DNA of 15,063 nucleotides from an uncultured Pseudomonadota bacterium (GCA_903909415.1 CAIVVS010000006.1:1-15063), one strand, 5' to 3'. Shown: positions 1 to 7,585, numbered from the stretch's first letter. A program made the numbers and translations. The notes: generated from the letters alone by a model not told the origin.

Positions 1-902
1 GACAGCACCGCGATGGACGCGGTGGCGTACACCATGGACGCGTAGCCGAACAGCGGCTTGCGCGAGAAGGTGGGGATCACCTGGGAGACCACGCCGAAGG
101 CCGGGATCGCGATGATGTACACCTCGGGGTGGCCGAAGAACCAGAAGATGTGCTGGTACAGGACGGGGTCGCCGCCGCCTGCCGCGCTGAAGAAGGTGGT
201 GCCGAAATGCCGGTCGGTCAGGGTCATGGTGACCGCGCCGGCGAGCACCGGCATGGTGGCGATCAGCAGGTAGGCGGTGATCAGCCAGGTCCACACGAAC
301 AGCGGCATCTTCATCAGCGTCATCCCGGGGGCGCGCATGTTGAGGATGGTCGTGACGATGTTGATCGAGCCCATGATCGAGCTCATGCCGAGGATGTGGA
401 CGGCGAAGATCGTCAGGTCCATCCCCGGGCCGGCCTGCGTGGTCAGCGGGGCGTACATGGTCCAGCCCACGCCAGCGCCGCCGATGGCCAGAGCCGCCAC
501 CAGCAGGATCGCCGCAGGCGGGAGCAGCCAGAAGCTCCAGTTGTTCATGCGCGGAAACGCCATGTCGGGCGCACCGATCATCAGCGGGATCTGCCAGTTG
601 GCGAAGCCCACGAACGCCGGCATGATCGCGCCGAACACCATGATGAGGCCGTGATAGGTCGTCATCTGGTTGAAGAAGTCCGGGTTGACGATCTGCATGC
701 CCGGCTGGAACAGCTCGGCGCGGATGGTGAGCGCCATCACACCACCGACCAGGAACATGATGAAGCTGAACCACAGGTACATCGTGCCGATGTCCTTGTG
801 GTTGGTCGTGGTCACCCAGCGCATCAGCCCCGTGGGGTGGTGCGCGTGGTCGCCGTGGTCTTCGTGACCGTGGGCCCCGTGCTGGTCGATGACTGCGCTC
901 AT
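1..902 (-). CDS. ctaD: Cytochrome c oxidase subunit I, N-terminal 300 residues (gene runs off the left edge)
   Basis: Catalytic heme-copper subunit of an A-type cytochrome c oxidase in the cytoplasmic membrane; it reduces O2 to water and pumps protons. Translating the minus strand from ATG at 902 gives 300 residues open to the window edge, where the family runs to about 530. Visible landmarks are NHKDIGTMY (res. 34-42), [10 protein letters not shown] with the heme a ligand His84, and FFGHPEVY with CuB ligand His258, gating Glu260 and Tyr262, the Tyr that is cross-linked to His in this family. Many hydrophobic helices lie between them. A strong ribosome site, AGGAG (913-909), sits 6 nt before the ATG. 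Residues 8-22 hold seven His in an otherwise acidic, hydrophilic tail. It lies 59 bp after coxB and is probably co-transcribed with it. Confidence 0.97.
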   Translation of the reverse strand, partial: MSAVIDQHGAHGHEDHGDHAHHPTGLMRWVTTTNHKDIGTMYLWFSFIMFLVGGVMALTIRAELFQPGMQIVNPDFFNQMTTYHGLIMVFGAIMPAFVGFANWQIPLMIGAPDMAFPRMNNWSFWLLPPAAILLVAALAIGGAGVGWTMYAPLTTQAGPGMDLTIFAVHILGMSSIMGSINIVTTILNMRAPGMTLMKMPLFVWTWLITAYLLIATMPVLAGAVTMTLTDRHFGTTFFSAAGGGDPVLYQHIFWFFGHPEVYIIAIPAFGVVSQVIPTFSRKPLFGYASMVYATASIAVL

Positions 903-961
903 GAACTTCTCCTGGCTGGCTTGTTCTGTGGTTCGGGCTTGCGCGGACCGTGCTGCGGTGG

Positions 962-2128
962 CTACTTGCGCGCTGCCTTGATCTCGGAGGGCTGGACCAT
1001 GTCGCCGGTGCTGTTGCCCCAGTTGTTGCGGGTGTAGGTCACGACGGCGGCAAGTTCCGTGTCGGACAACTGCTTGAAGGACTGCATCGCGGTTCCCTGG
1101 CGGCCAGCAAGCATGAGGGCGATCTGCGCGTCCTTGGCTCCGACCACGAGCTTGGAGCCGTCAAGCGCCGGGAAATTCCCCTTGATGCCCTGGCCGTTGG
1201 CCTGGTGGCAGGCCACGCAGTTCGACGCGTAGACCTTCTCGCCGCGCGCCTTCAGGTCGGCCAGCACCCAGGTCTTGTTCGGGTCGTCGGCAGCGGCGGC
1301 CATCGCCTTCTTCCTGTCCGCCACCCAGGCAGAATACTTCTCGGCCGAGACCACCTCGACCACGATGGGCATGAACCCGTGCTCCTTGCCGCACAGTTCC
1401 GCGCACTGCCCGCGGTACACGCCCTCGCGCTCCGCGCGGAACCAGGTGTCGCGAACGAAACCGGGGATCGCGTCCTGCTTGACCGCCAGCGCCGGCACGT
1501 ACCAGGCGTGGATCACGTCGTTGGCCGTGGTCAGCACGCGCACCTTCTTGCCCACCGGCACGACGACATGGTTGTCCACCTCGAGGAGGTAGTTCTCGCC
1601 CTTCTTCTCCGTGCCGTAGATCTGGTCGTACGGGGTGGACAGGGTGGACATGAAGCTCACGCCCTCGCCCTCGCCCTTGAGGTAGTCGTAGCCCCACTTC
1701 CACTGGTAACCGGTGGCCTTGATCGTGAGGTCGGGGTTGGACGTGTCGCGCAGCTCAAGCAGCGCCTTGGTCGCCGGCCAGGCCATGCCGATCAGGATGA
1801 CGAACGGCAGCACCGTCCAGATGATCTCGACCGTGGTGTTCTCATGGAACTGCTCGGCCTTGTGGCCGACCGACTTGCGGTGGGCGTAGACGGAATAGAA
1901 CATCACGCCGAACACGCCGACGAAGATCACGATGATGATCCACATCATCAGGTTGTGCAGGTCGTACACGGTCTGGCCCATGCGCGTGGCGCCCGGATCC
2001 AGGTTCCATTTGTAGTCGGCCCAGGCAGCCCCGGCCTGCGCGGCAACCATCGCGGCTGCTGCCAGTTTCGCGACGGACCTGGCGGCGCTTCGTGCCCCGC
2101 TTGCTGCCAACCTGCTCTTGATCATCAT
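962..2128 (-). CDS. coxB: Cytochrome c oxidase subunit II with fused C-terminal cytochrome c domain
   Basis: Electron-entry subunit of the terminal oxidase: the CuA centre takes electrons from cytochrome c and passes them to subunit I. The 388-residue product has an Ala-rich export signal (1-37), two membrane helices (about 60-80 and 103-122) and a periplasmic cupredoxin domain. Its CuA ligands are visible as His207, Cys242, Glu244, Cys246, His250 and Met253 ([12 protein letters not shown]). After a linker there is a class I cytochrome c domain with CVACH (304-308) and a probable axial Met348, so this is the caa3-like fused architecture. The ATG (2128) overlaps the stop of the upstream DUF2244 gene as ATGA, which suggests coupled translation; GAGGG lies directly before it. 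It ends with TAG, 59 bp before ctaD. Confidence 0.97.
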   Translation of the reverse strand: MMIKSRLAASGARSAARSVAKLAAAAMVAAQAGAAWADYKWNLDPGATRMGQTVYDLHNLMMWIIIVIFVGVFGVMFYSVYAHRKSVGHKAEQFHENTTVEIIWTVLPFVILIGMAWPATKALLELRDTSNPDLTIKATGYQWKWGYDYLKGEGEGVSFMSTLSTPYDQIYGTEKKGENYLLEVDNHVVVPVGKKVRVLTTANDVIHAWYVPALAVKQDAIPGFVRDTWFRAEREGVYRGQCAELCGKEHGFMPIVVEVVSAEKYSAWVADRKKAMAAAADDPNKTWVLADLKARGEKVYASNCVACHQANGQGIKGNFPALDGSKLVVGAKDAQIALMLAGRQGTAMQSFKQLSDTELAAVVTYTRNNWGNSTGDMVQPSEIKAARK

Positions 2129-2598
2129 GCCCTCACTGATTCCCGAATCTTCGAAATACCCTGTGCTTGCAGCGCGCGCGCCATCTCGCGCCGGCGCGGC
2201 TCGTCCAGCAGGCGCCCGATCTCCACGCTGCGTCCCTGGGCGGCAATGGCCACCCGGTATGCGTCCCGCGGGCCGGACTCCGCCAGCCGCGCCCAGGCGC
2301 GGCTGAATTCATGGCGTCGCACGCGTCCGCCTTCGCCGGACTCCACCAGCAGGCGCGGACCGTCGATGCGGACCTGTTCATAGTCGCGCGCATGCCGCGC
2401 CTGCGCTAGGAAAGCGGCGAACAGGGCGACGACTTCCAGGCCCGCGAACGGCAGCACCATCCACGCGCCCTGGGATGCGAAGGCGGCGGCAATCAGCAAA
2501 CTCAGGATGGCCAGCGCGCTGTACGCGGCTAGCAGGCCGGCGGGGCTCATGGAGCAGTTTCGCTTGACGGTAAGGCAGACGGACGACGCAGTATCCAC
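2125..2598 (-). CDS. DUF2244 family membrane protein, first gene of the cox cluster
   Basis: A 157-residue protein of the DUF2244 family, which is often found beside cytochrome oxidase genes in proteobacteria; its biochemical role is not known to me. The family signature VKRNCSMSP (res. 11-19) is followed by two adjacent membrane helices (about 21-41 and 45-66), then a cytoplasmic-looking basic/acidic domain of about 90 residues (YEQVRIDGPRLLVES, then a W-containing strand). The start is GTG at 2598: the first internal ATG (2550) would cut off the KRNC signature, so it is less likely. No strong ribosome site is seen. The stop overlaps the coxB ATG. Position suggests a role in oxidase assembly or membrane insertion, but that is inference from neighbourhood only. 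Confidence 0.88.
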   Translation of the reverse strand: MDTASSVCLTVKRNCSMSPAGLLAAYSALAILSLLIAAAFASQGAWMVLPFAGLEVVALFAAFLAQARHARDYEQVRIDGPRLLVESGEGGRVRRHEFSRAWARLAESGPRDAYRVAIAAQGRSVEIGRLLDEPRRREMARALQAQGISKIRESVRA

Positions 2599-2640
2599 GC
2601 CGAATCCACTAATGCATCAGGGGTTTTGGGTGACGCTCAT

Positions 2641-2664
2641 CCGGCCACCTGCTTGCAGGGCCGG
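2641..2664 (-). promoter_or_regulatory. GC-rich inverted repeat in the presumed cox-operon leader
   Basis: CCGGC and CCTGC on the left are mirrored by GCAGG and GCCGG on the right, leaving a two-base CA bulge and a very tight centre. On the minus strand it lies between the candidate promoter (2686-2714) and the GTG of the DUF2244 gene (2598). It could be an RNA structure in the 5' leader, or a weak end structure for the methyltransferase transcript arriving from the right. No T-tract follows on the minus strand, which argues against an intrinsic terminator. Confidence 0.4.
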
Positions 2665-2685
2665 ACAGGTCGAAAAACGTCGATA

Positions 2686-2714
2686 AATTAACACACTATC
2701 ACCTCCCCCGGCAA
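2686..2714 (-). promoter_or_regulatory. Candidate sigma-70-type promoter for DUF2244-coxB-ctaD
   Basis: On the minus strand TTGCCG (2714-2709) is followed after 17 nt by TTAATT (2691-2686), within the only AT-rich patch of this 156-bp gap. The -35 matches four of six consensus positions. The -10 is moderate, and an alternative TAATTT is shifted by one base. It would start transcription near 2680, about 80 nt before the GTG of the DUF2244 gene. This is read by eye and is only a candidate. Confidence 0.4.
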
Positions 2715-2754
2715 TGGAAAGCCGAGTCTGGCAGTCAGGAATTACGTCGCAGGA

Positions 2755-3669
2755 TCACGCCGTTTTGCGGGGCACGCGTCGCTTGAATTCCAGTTTGGAC
2801 ACGGCCGGTGGCCGATAGTCACCACGCGGTGCGGCACGCCAGGCGTGGCCGTAGACAACCTCGATCGTTGCCGGCAACCGCCCACCGGCGCGCCGGCGTT
2901 CGTAGGCTTCCGACACGGCGACCCATCGCCGCCGCGTCACCAGCCCGCGCGGCCTGTCTGCCCGCGCGCCCCCCTGCCCGGACGCGCGAAGGTCCTTCGC
3001 CAATGCGTCCATCCCCTCGTAGGTGAGCGTGATCCGCTCCATGTCCATCACGGGCGCGGCGAAACCGGCCGCGCCCAGCATGTCACCCAGGTCATGCATG
3101 TCGATGAACTCGTGCACGCGCGCCGCGCCCCGCTCGCCATCCACGGATCGCCAGGCTTCGCGCAGCTCGCACAGGGTGTCCGGACCGTAACTGGAAAACA
3201 TCAGGAGCCCCCCCGGCGCCAGCACCCTGCCGAGTTCCGCCAGCACGCGTGGCGCATCGGCGCACCAGGCGAGCGCAAGGTTGGACCATACGAGGCCGAA
3301 GGCGCCCTTGGCGAACGGCAGCCGCGCCATGTCCGCACGGGCGAGCGCCGGGCCGCCGCGTCCCAGCCATGCCGCCAGCCGCGCGCCCAGGCCACGCTCC
3401 CCGCCGGCGGCGCGCAGCGCGCCCGCTGACAGGTCGGTGCCGAACCACGGGGCGCCCGGAAAGCGCGCCTGCAGCAACCTGCGCGACGCGCCCGCCCCGC
3501 AGCCGGCATCGAGCATGGCTGCCGGCGCGACCTTCACATAGTCCAGGCGTTCGACCATGCGCGCCTCGATCTCGGCGCTTATCAGGCGAGGCAGGCCGCC
3601 GCGCCTTGCGGCGCGGTCCACGCGCGCCGCGGCGGCGCCTCCGTCTATCGCAGCCGGTGCGCGGCTCAT
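2755..3669 (-). CDS. SAM-dependent methyltransferase, BioC-like (putative malonyl-ACP O-methyltransferase)
   Basis: A class I SAM-dependent methyltransferase of 304 residues. Motif I is LDAGCGAGA (53-61), the acidic end of strand 2 is FGTDLS (76-81), motif II lies around DMARLPFA (113-120), and APGGLLMFSSYGPDTLCELREA (about 151-172) is typical of BioC, which methylates malonyl-ACP to start biotin synthesis. It is longer than E. coli BioC (251), with a basic C-terminal tail. No other biotin gene is in the window, so substrate assignment is inference; another carboxyl methyltransferase is possible. ATG at 3669 is preferred because it gives a normal family N-terminus. A TTG at 3705 would add 12 residues and overlap the monooxygenase. 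The gap to the monooxygenase stop is spanned by a 10-codon ORF (3698-3666). Confidence 0.8.
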   Translation of the reverse strand: MSRAPAAIDGGAAAARVDRAARRGGLPRLISAEIEARMVERLDYVKVAPAAMLDAGCGAGASRRLLQARFPGAPWFGTDLSAGALRAAGGERGLGARLAAWLGRGGPALARADMARLPFAKGAFGLVWSNLALAWCADAPRVLAELGRVLAPGGLLMFSSYGPDTLCELREAWRSVDGERGAARVHEFIDMHDLGDMLGAAGFAAPVMDMERITLTYEGMDALAKDLRASGQGGARADRPRGLVTRRRWVAVSEAYERRRAGGRLPATIEVVYGHAWRAAPRGDYRPPAVSKLEFKRRVPRKTA

Positions 3670-3698
3670 GCCCCTGCAAGGTCCCGTTCGGCGCCCAT
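3666..3698 (-). other. Ten-codon ORF bridging the monooxygenase and methyltransferase genes
   Basis: The minus strand reads TGATG at the end of the monooxygenase gene, so an ATG at 3698 shares a base with the stop. The short frame encodes MGAERDLAGA and ends in a TGA whose bases overlap the methyltransferase ATG (3669) as ATGA. A ribosome ending the monooxygenase could reinitiate here and be delivered to the methyltransferase start. No function is implied for the peptide, and the arrangement could be chance. Confidence 0.35.
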
Positions 3699-4891
3699 CA
3701 GGCAACGGCGTCGGCGCGCCGGAGGCTGGCGATCATGGACACCTTCATCAGGTAGTCGCGCCGCGCCTCCGGGTCGGCTGCCGCGCGTTCCATGGCCTCG
3801 CGAAAGCGCGAACGCTCGGCAGGATCGCGCGCCTCGAGGTTTTTCTTGTTCTGCGTGGAGATGGTGTTCACGTACTCCAGCGCCACGGGGCGGCGCTGGC
3901 GCTCGTAGCGGTCCAGTTCGGATGCGGGCGCATCGCCGGCGAGCACGCGCACCAGCTTGCCCGCGAGGTTGAAGGCATCGTGGATGCCGCCGTTCATGCC
4001 CATTCCGCCCAGGGGATTGTTGAGGTGGGCGGCATCGCCGGCCAGGAACACCCGTCCGCCTCCGTAGGTCGGCGCGATCCGCTGGTGCACCGAGTACAGG
4101 GTACGGTGCACCGTCTCGAACGGCCCGGAGGTCCCCGCCACCCGCGCAAGCCGGGCCTGCACCGACGCTTCCGACAGGATCTGCTGCTCGCTTTCCTCGG
4201 CCCGCGTCGGGAACATGGCACGCCATACTCCCGATACCCGAAGCAGGAAGAACCACTCGTCCGGATCGGCGAAGTAGCTGACCTCGCACAGGTCCTCGAA
4301 ACGCTGCTCGAACGGATAGGGTGTGCTCACCACCAGGAAGCGCTCGGGCCAGGTGAAGCCCTCCAACCTGATGCCCAGCGCCTCGCGAACGGCCGAACGA
4401 CCGCCGTCGGCGCCGACCAGGAAGCTGCCGCGCAGTTGCCGCGCCGCACCGCGCGCCGATTCGACAACGGCCGTGACGCCCGCGCCATCCTGCTGGAGGC
4501 CCGTGACCCGCTCGCCGAAGCGGACCTCCCCGCCATGCGCCTCGAGCCAGCGCACCAGCACGCCGTTCAGTCGGAACTGCTCGCACTGCACGCGGAACGG
4601 GTGCTGCGTCAGGTCGGCAATGTCGCCGAAGTCGAAGCCCGCCTTCCATCCGGCGCGGTCGCGGTACTGCAGGCGCGGCGCCTTCAGCCCCATGCGGATC
4701 AGCTCCGATGCCGCGCCGAACCGCTCGAGCATGTCCAGCGTGGGCGGATGGAACGTGGATGCGCGCAGGTTCTCAGGCAGTGCTTCCTCCGCCTCGAGCA
4801 CGACCACCTGCAATCCCGCTTCTGCGAGCACGCAGGCGACGCACAGGCCCACCGGGCCGGCGCCGGCCACCAGGACCGGGTCGCGGCTCAT
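3698..4891 (-). CDS. FAD-dependent monooxygenase (class A flavoprotein, PHBH/MhpA-like)
   Basis: A 397-residue single-component flavoprotein hydroxylase, presumably cytosolic, of the family that hydroxylates aromatic rings using NAD(P)H and O2. The N-terminal Rossmann motif is VAGAGPVGLCVACVLAEAG (8-26) and ends on acidic Glu33. The conserved 'DG' motif is LVGADGGRSAVR (158-169). The FAD-binding 'GD' motif is VFLAGDAAHLNNPLGGMGMN (281-300), running into NGGIHDAFNLAGKL. AHLNNP replaces the commoner AHxxPP, so this looks like a particular subfamily. The substrate cannot be read from sequence. ATG at 4891 overlaps the stop of the upstream binding protein as ATGA; an earlier in-frame ATG at 4909 is less likely. 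Translation coupling with the binding protein suggests a shared pathway. Confidence 0.88.
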   Translation of the reverse strand: MSRDPVLVAGAGPVGLCVACVLAEAGLQVVVLEAEEALPENLRASTFHPPTLDMLERFGAASELIRMGLKAPRLQYRDRAGWKAGFDFGDIADLTQHPFRVQCEQFRLNGVLVRWLEAHGGEVRFGERVTGLQQDGAGVTAVVESARGAARQLRGSFLVGADGGRSAVREALGIRLEGFTWPERFLVVSTPYPFEQRFEDLCEVSYFADPDEWFFLLRVSGVWRAMFPTRAEESEQQILSEASVQARLARVAGTSGPFETVHRTLYSVHQRIAPTYGGGRVFLAGDAAHLNNPLGGMGMNGGIHDAFNLAGKLVRVLAGDAPASELDRYERQRRPVALEYVNTISTQNKKNLEARDPAERSRFREAMERAAADPEARRDYLMKVSMIASLRRADAVA

Positions 4892-6234
4892 GGCCGCTGC
4901 ATCGCGCAAGTGGTGGGCAAGGCCGTGACCCAGGGCTCGATGCGCGCCTCGGTGCGGAATCCCAGCGGCTGGCCCTCCACCCCGTTGCGCACGCCCTGCG
5001 TCCCGACGCGGTCCAGCACGGAAACGAACATCGGCTGCAGCAGCTGGTGGTCGGACGCACGCATCTGCACCTCGCCCAGCGGCGTGTCCTGGCGCATGCC
5101 TTCGAGCCGGGCGGCCACGGCCCGCGGTGTGGGCGTTCCGGCCGCGGGGGTCCCGCTACGCGTCGCGCCGGCTCCGGCCGCGAGGGTCCCACTACGCGTC
5201 GCGTCCGTTCCGGCCGCGACCAGGGCCCCGTCCAGCATGGCTGCCAGGGTGTGGATGCGGAAGAAATAGAAGTCCTCCCGGAACCGGTCCCGGTAGCGGC
5301 GCGCCATCGCATCGGTCGCGGGGGAGGCGACGTTGGCGTGCCACTCGCTCACCTGCCTGACCCGGCCGACGCCCGCATCGCCGATCGCGGTGACCGCGCC
5401 CAGCGACCCGGCATAGAAGGTGAAGAAGTCCACGGCGAGGTTTGCCTCGCGCGCAGCCTTCACCAGCAAGGTCAGGTCATTGCCCCAGTTGCCGGTGACC
5501 ACCGTGTCGGCGCCGGACGCGCGGATCTTGGCGACGTAGGGCGCGAAGTCCTTGACCTGGCCGAGCGGGTGCAGCTCGTCGCCGACGATGCGCACGTCGG
5601 GACGGCGGCGCGCGAGGATCTCGCGCGCGGTGCGTGCCACCTGCTGGCCGAAGGAGTAGTTCTGGCCGATCAGGTACACCGCCTTCACCCGCGCATCGCG
5701 CTCGATGGCGCTGGCCATGGCCTCCAGTCGCATGTCGCTGGAGGCGTCGAAGCGGAAGTGCCAGAAACTGCAGCGCGAACCGGTGAGGTCGGGGTCGGCC
5801 GCCGCGTAGTTCAGGAACAGCACCTGGCGCGCAGGCTCGCGCTCGTTGTGGCGCCCGATGGCGTCGCTGAGCGCAAGCGCCGCCGCCGAGCTCTGGCCCT
5901 GCACGACGTAGCGCGCGCCCTGGTCGATCGCCGCGCGCAGCTGGGTCAAGGACTCCTGGGGCGACGCCTTGTTGTCCAGGGCCAGCAGCTCGTAGCGGTA
6001 AGCCCTTTTGCCCGGCCGCGCGTTGAGTTCATCGAAGGCCCAGCGGAAGTGCCGCAGGCTGGACTCTCCGGCGTTGGCAAAGGCCCCGCTCAGCGGGTCG
6101 ATGAAGGCCACGCGTACGACCGGGGTGGCGGCCTGACCGGAAGGCGGGCTGGCGGGCGATTGCTGGGCGCGGACCAGGCCGGGCGCCGATGCGAACGCCA
6201 GCAGCACCGCGAGGGCGATGCGCAAGGCAGTCAT
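4888..6234 (-). CDS. Periplasmic ABC-type substrate-binding protein (LivJ-like, Peripla_BP_6 type)
   Basis: A 448-residue secreted binding protein of the branched-chain amino acid/amide family. A signal peptide (about 1-23, MTALRIAL... ending VRA-QQ) precedes a Ser/Pro/Gln linker. The fold follows: VRVAFIDPLSGAFANAG (40-56), YVVQGQSSAAALAL (109-122), AVYLIGQNYSFGQ (185-197) and GADTVVTGNWGNDLTLLVKA (241-260). The family also binds amides and aromatic compounds, so the ligand is unknown. No permease or ATPase gene is nearby. ATG at 6234 is chosen for the signal peptide; the frame is open to 6330, but that adds a non-signal N-terminus. Residues 341-366 form an Ala/Gly/Thr-rich insert coded by a 36-bp tandem repeat. 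It is the first gene of the set with the monooxygenase and methyltransferase. Confidence 0.85.
   Translation of the reverse strand: MTALRIALAVLLAFASAPGLVRAQQSPASPPSGQAATPVVRVAFIDPLSGAFANAGESSLRHFRWAFDELNARPGKRAYRYELLALDNKASPQESLTQLRAAIDQGARYVVQGQSSAAALALSDAIGRHNEREPARQVLFLNYAAADPDLTGSRCSFWHFRFDASSDMRLEAMASAIERDARVKAVYLIGQNYSFGQQVARTAREILARRRPDVRIVGDELHPLGQVKDFAPYVAKIRASGADTVVTGNWGNDLTLLVKAAREANLAVDFFTFYAGSLGAVTAIGDAGVGRVRQVSEWHANVASPATDAMARRYRDRFREDFYFFRIHTLAAMLDGALVAAGTDATRSGTLAAGAGATRSGTPAAGTPTPRAVAARLEGMRQDTPLGEVQMRASDHQLLQPMFVSVLDRVGTQGVRNGVEGQPLGFRTEARIEPWVTALPTTCAMQRP
5137..5219. repeat. 36-bp tandem repeat inside the substrate-binding protein gene
   Basis: Two full units (5137-5172 and 5173-5208) match at 31 of 36 positions, and a third begins at 5209 but matches for only about 11 bases. 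Each begins TCCGGCCGCG and contains CTACGCGTCGCG. The period is a multiple of three, so on the coding minus strand it gives a 12-residue repeat, seen as ATRSGTLA and ATRSGTPA, without breaking the frame. Confidence 0.9.
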
Positions 6235-6266
6235 GGGAAGGATGGGCAGATGGTGAAACAGACCGC

Positions 6267-6296
6267 ATGTTCCGCGCTGCATCGCATGCTTGTCAA
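6267..6296 (-). promoter_or_regulatory. Candidate promoter for the binding protein/monooxygenase/methyltransferase operon
   Basis: A perfect TTGACA (6296-6291, minus strand) is followed after 18 nt by GAACAT (6272-6267), a poor -10 with three of six matches. It would start transcription about 25 nt before the ATG at 6234, which supports that start over the longer frame. The gap between the two divergent start codons is only 95 bp, so comF may share regulation. Weak -10 promoters often need an activator, but none is identified here. Confidence 0.35.
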
Positions 6297-6329
6297 TCGC
6301 GGGCGACGCTGCGGGCCAATGCGCCGGCA

Positions 6330-7049
6330 ATGAGTCAGCCCATGACCGGCATCACGCGCGGACTGTGGCGCAACGCGGTGGATGCGCTGCTGGCGCAATC
6401 CTGCGTACTCTGCGGCGTTGACTGCGGCGCCGAGCCGGCGTGCGACGCCTGCATGGCCGACCTGCCTGCACTGCCCCTGGCGTGCCCGCAATGCGCGCTG
6501 CCCAGCCCCGGCGCGCAGGCCTGCGGCGCCTGCCTGCGCCGCCCGCCCGCCTTTGATGCCAGCCACGCAGCCTGGCACTACGGCTTTCCGCTGGACCGCC
6601 TGGTCGGCGCCTTCAAGTACCAGGCGCGGCTGCCGCTCGCGCGGCTGTTCGCTCGGGGCCTCGCGGAACTGCCCGCGGCCAGGCAGGGCAGGCCGCCCGA
6701 CCTGCTTGTCCCCATGCCGCTGCACGCATCACGGCTGGCCGAGCGCGGCTACAACCAGGCCATGGAACTCGCCAGGGAGCTCTCCCGGCTCACCGGATGG
6801 CGCGCAGACCCGTACGTCGCCTCGCGCGGGCGCGCCACCACGGCACAGACCACGCTGAAGTTCGCCGCGCGAGCGGCCAACGTGCGCGGCGCTTTCTCCT
6901 GCGCCCGGCGCCTGGACGGCCTGCATGTCGCGGTGCTCGATGACGTGATGACCACTGGCGCCACCCTGGGCGAGCTGGCGCGCACGCTCAAGGCGGCGGG
7001 CGCCGCCAGCGTGTCCAACTGGGTGGTCGCTCGCGCCTACGCGGACTAG
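6330..7049 (+). CDS. comF: ComF family phosphoribosyltransferase-like protein
   Basis: A 239-residue ComF/GntX-type protein. This family is linked to DNA uptake (ComF in Haemophilus and Bacillus) and, in non-competent species, to metabolism of imported breakdown products (GntX); its exact chemistry is unsettled. Two N-terminal zinc-ribbon-like cysteine sets are visible: Cys25/28/38/41 and Cys52/55/65/68. Then come AFKYQARLPLARLFA (94-108), LVPMPLHASRLAERGYNQA (126-144) and the PRPP-binding loop VAVLDDVMTTGAT (200-212) of type I phosphoribosyltransferases. ATG at 6330 is used; ATG at 6342 (MTGITRG) is an equally possible start, and the upstream open frame is not family-like. It is divergent from the binding protein gene and 65 bp before trmL. 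Confidence 0.9.
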   Translation: MSQPMTGITRGLWRNAVDALLAQSCVLCGVDCGAEPACDACMADLPALPLACPQCALPSPGAQACGACLRRPPAFDASHAAWHYGFPLDRLVGAFKYQARLPLARLFARGLAELPAARQGRPPDLLVPMPLHASRLAERGYNQAMELARELSRLTGWRADPYVASRGRATTAQTTLKFAARAANVRGAFSCARRLDGLHVAVLDDVMTTGATLGELARTLKAAGAASVSNWVVARAYAD

Positions 7050-7114
7050 GCCCCGCCGACAGCGCGCCGGTACCGGCAGCAGGGACGCGGGGGCCGCATG
7101 AGCGACAATCCAGC

Positions 7115-7585
7115 ATGCTCCAGGTCATCCTCTACCAGCCCGAGATCCCACCCAACACCGGCAACGTGATCCGCCTGTGCGCCAACACGGGTGCGGCGCT
7201 TCACCTTGTCGGCCCCCTGGGTTTCCGCATGGATGACGCCGACCTGCGCCGCGCCGGCCTGGATTACCACGAGTACGCGACGGTGCGGGTGCATGCGGAC
7301 TGGACGGCCTGCCTCGCGGCGATCGGCAGCGCGCGCCTGTTTGCGTTCAGCACGCGCGGGACGCGCCGGCACGACACCGTGGACTGGCACGACGGCGACG
7401 CGCTGCTGTTCGGGCGCGAGACCCGCGGGCTGCCGGACGAACTGGTGGACGCACTCCCCGAAGACCGCCGCGTCAGGCTGCCGATGCGCCCGCACAACCG
7501 CAGCCTGAACCTGTCCAACGCGGTGGCCGTGGCGGTGTTCGAGGCGTGGCGGCAGACGGGGTTCGCGGGCGACGCGCGCGCCTGA
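7115..7585 (+). CDS. trmL: tRNA (cytidine(34)-2'-O)-methyltransferase TrmL
   Basis: A 156-residue SPOUT-class enzyme that 2'-O-methylates the wobble base of tRNA-Leu (CAA and cmnm5UAA anticodons) using SAM. Near-complete agreement with the E. coli protein is visible: LYQPEIPPNTGNVIRLCANTG (7-27), RRAGLDYHEY (45-54), LLFGRETRGLP (97-107) and the knot motif RSLNLSNAVAVAVFEAWRQ (128-146). Length matches the family (about 155). ATG at 7115 gives the canonical start. It is downstream of comF on the same strand and convergent with gpsA across a 35-bp gap. In E. coli trmL is co-directional with gpsA, so its orientation differs here. Confidence 0.95.
   Translation: MLQVILYQPEIPPNTGNVIRLCANTGAALHLVGPLGFRMDDADLRRAGLDYHEYATVRVHADWTACLAAIGSARLFAFSTRGTRRHDTVDWHDGDALLFGRETRGLPDELVDALPEDRRVRLPMRPHNRSLNLSNAVAVAVFEAWRQTGFAGDARA

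Noticed and set aside
129..1037. Plus-strand open frame opposite ctaD
   Set aside because: The minus strand translates to an intact CtaD with heme and CuB ligands; the plus frame is charged low-complexity sequence.
950..2383. Long plus-strand open frame opposite coxB and the DUF2244 gene
   Set aside because: High-GC antisense shadow: composition is His/Arg/Ala/Val-rich with no domain, while the minus strand encodes recognisable proteins throughout.
3670..3705. TTG start at 3705 for the methyltransferase
   Set aside because: It would add 12 residues unlike the family and lacks a ribosome site; ATG at 3669 is linked to the upstream stop by the short bridging ORF.
5137..5219. Possible CRISPR-like or mobile repeat
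   Set aside because: Units are directly adjacent without spacers, in frame within a coding gene, and have no terminal inverted repeats.
6235..6330. Longer N-terminus for the binding protein starting at 6330
   Set aside because: It would bury the signal peptide 32 residues inside the protein and start upstream of the candidate promoter.
3557..6333. Long plus-strand open frames opposite the monooxygenase and binding protein genes
   Set aside because: Antisense shadows; biased His/Arg/Gln-rich composition without family motifs, and the opposite strand is clearly coding.
7066..7077. 12-bp palindrome GCCGGTACCGGC between comF and trmL
   Set aside because: A single short GC-rich palindrome in a GC-rich gap, with no second copy seen nearby and no known operator match.
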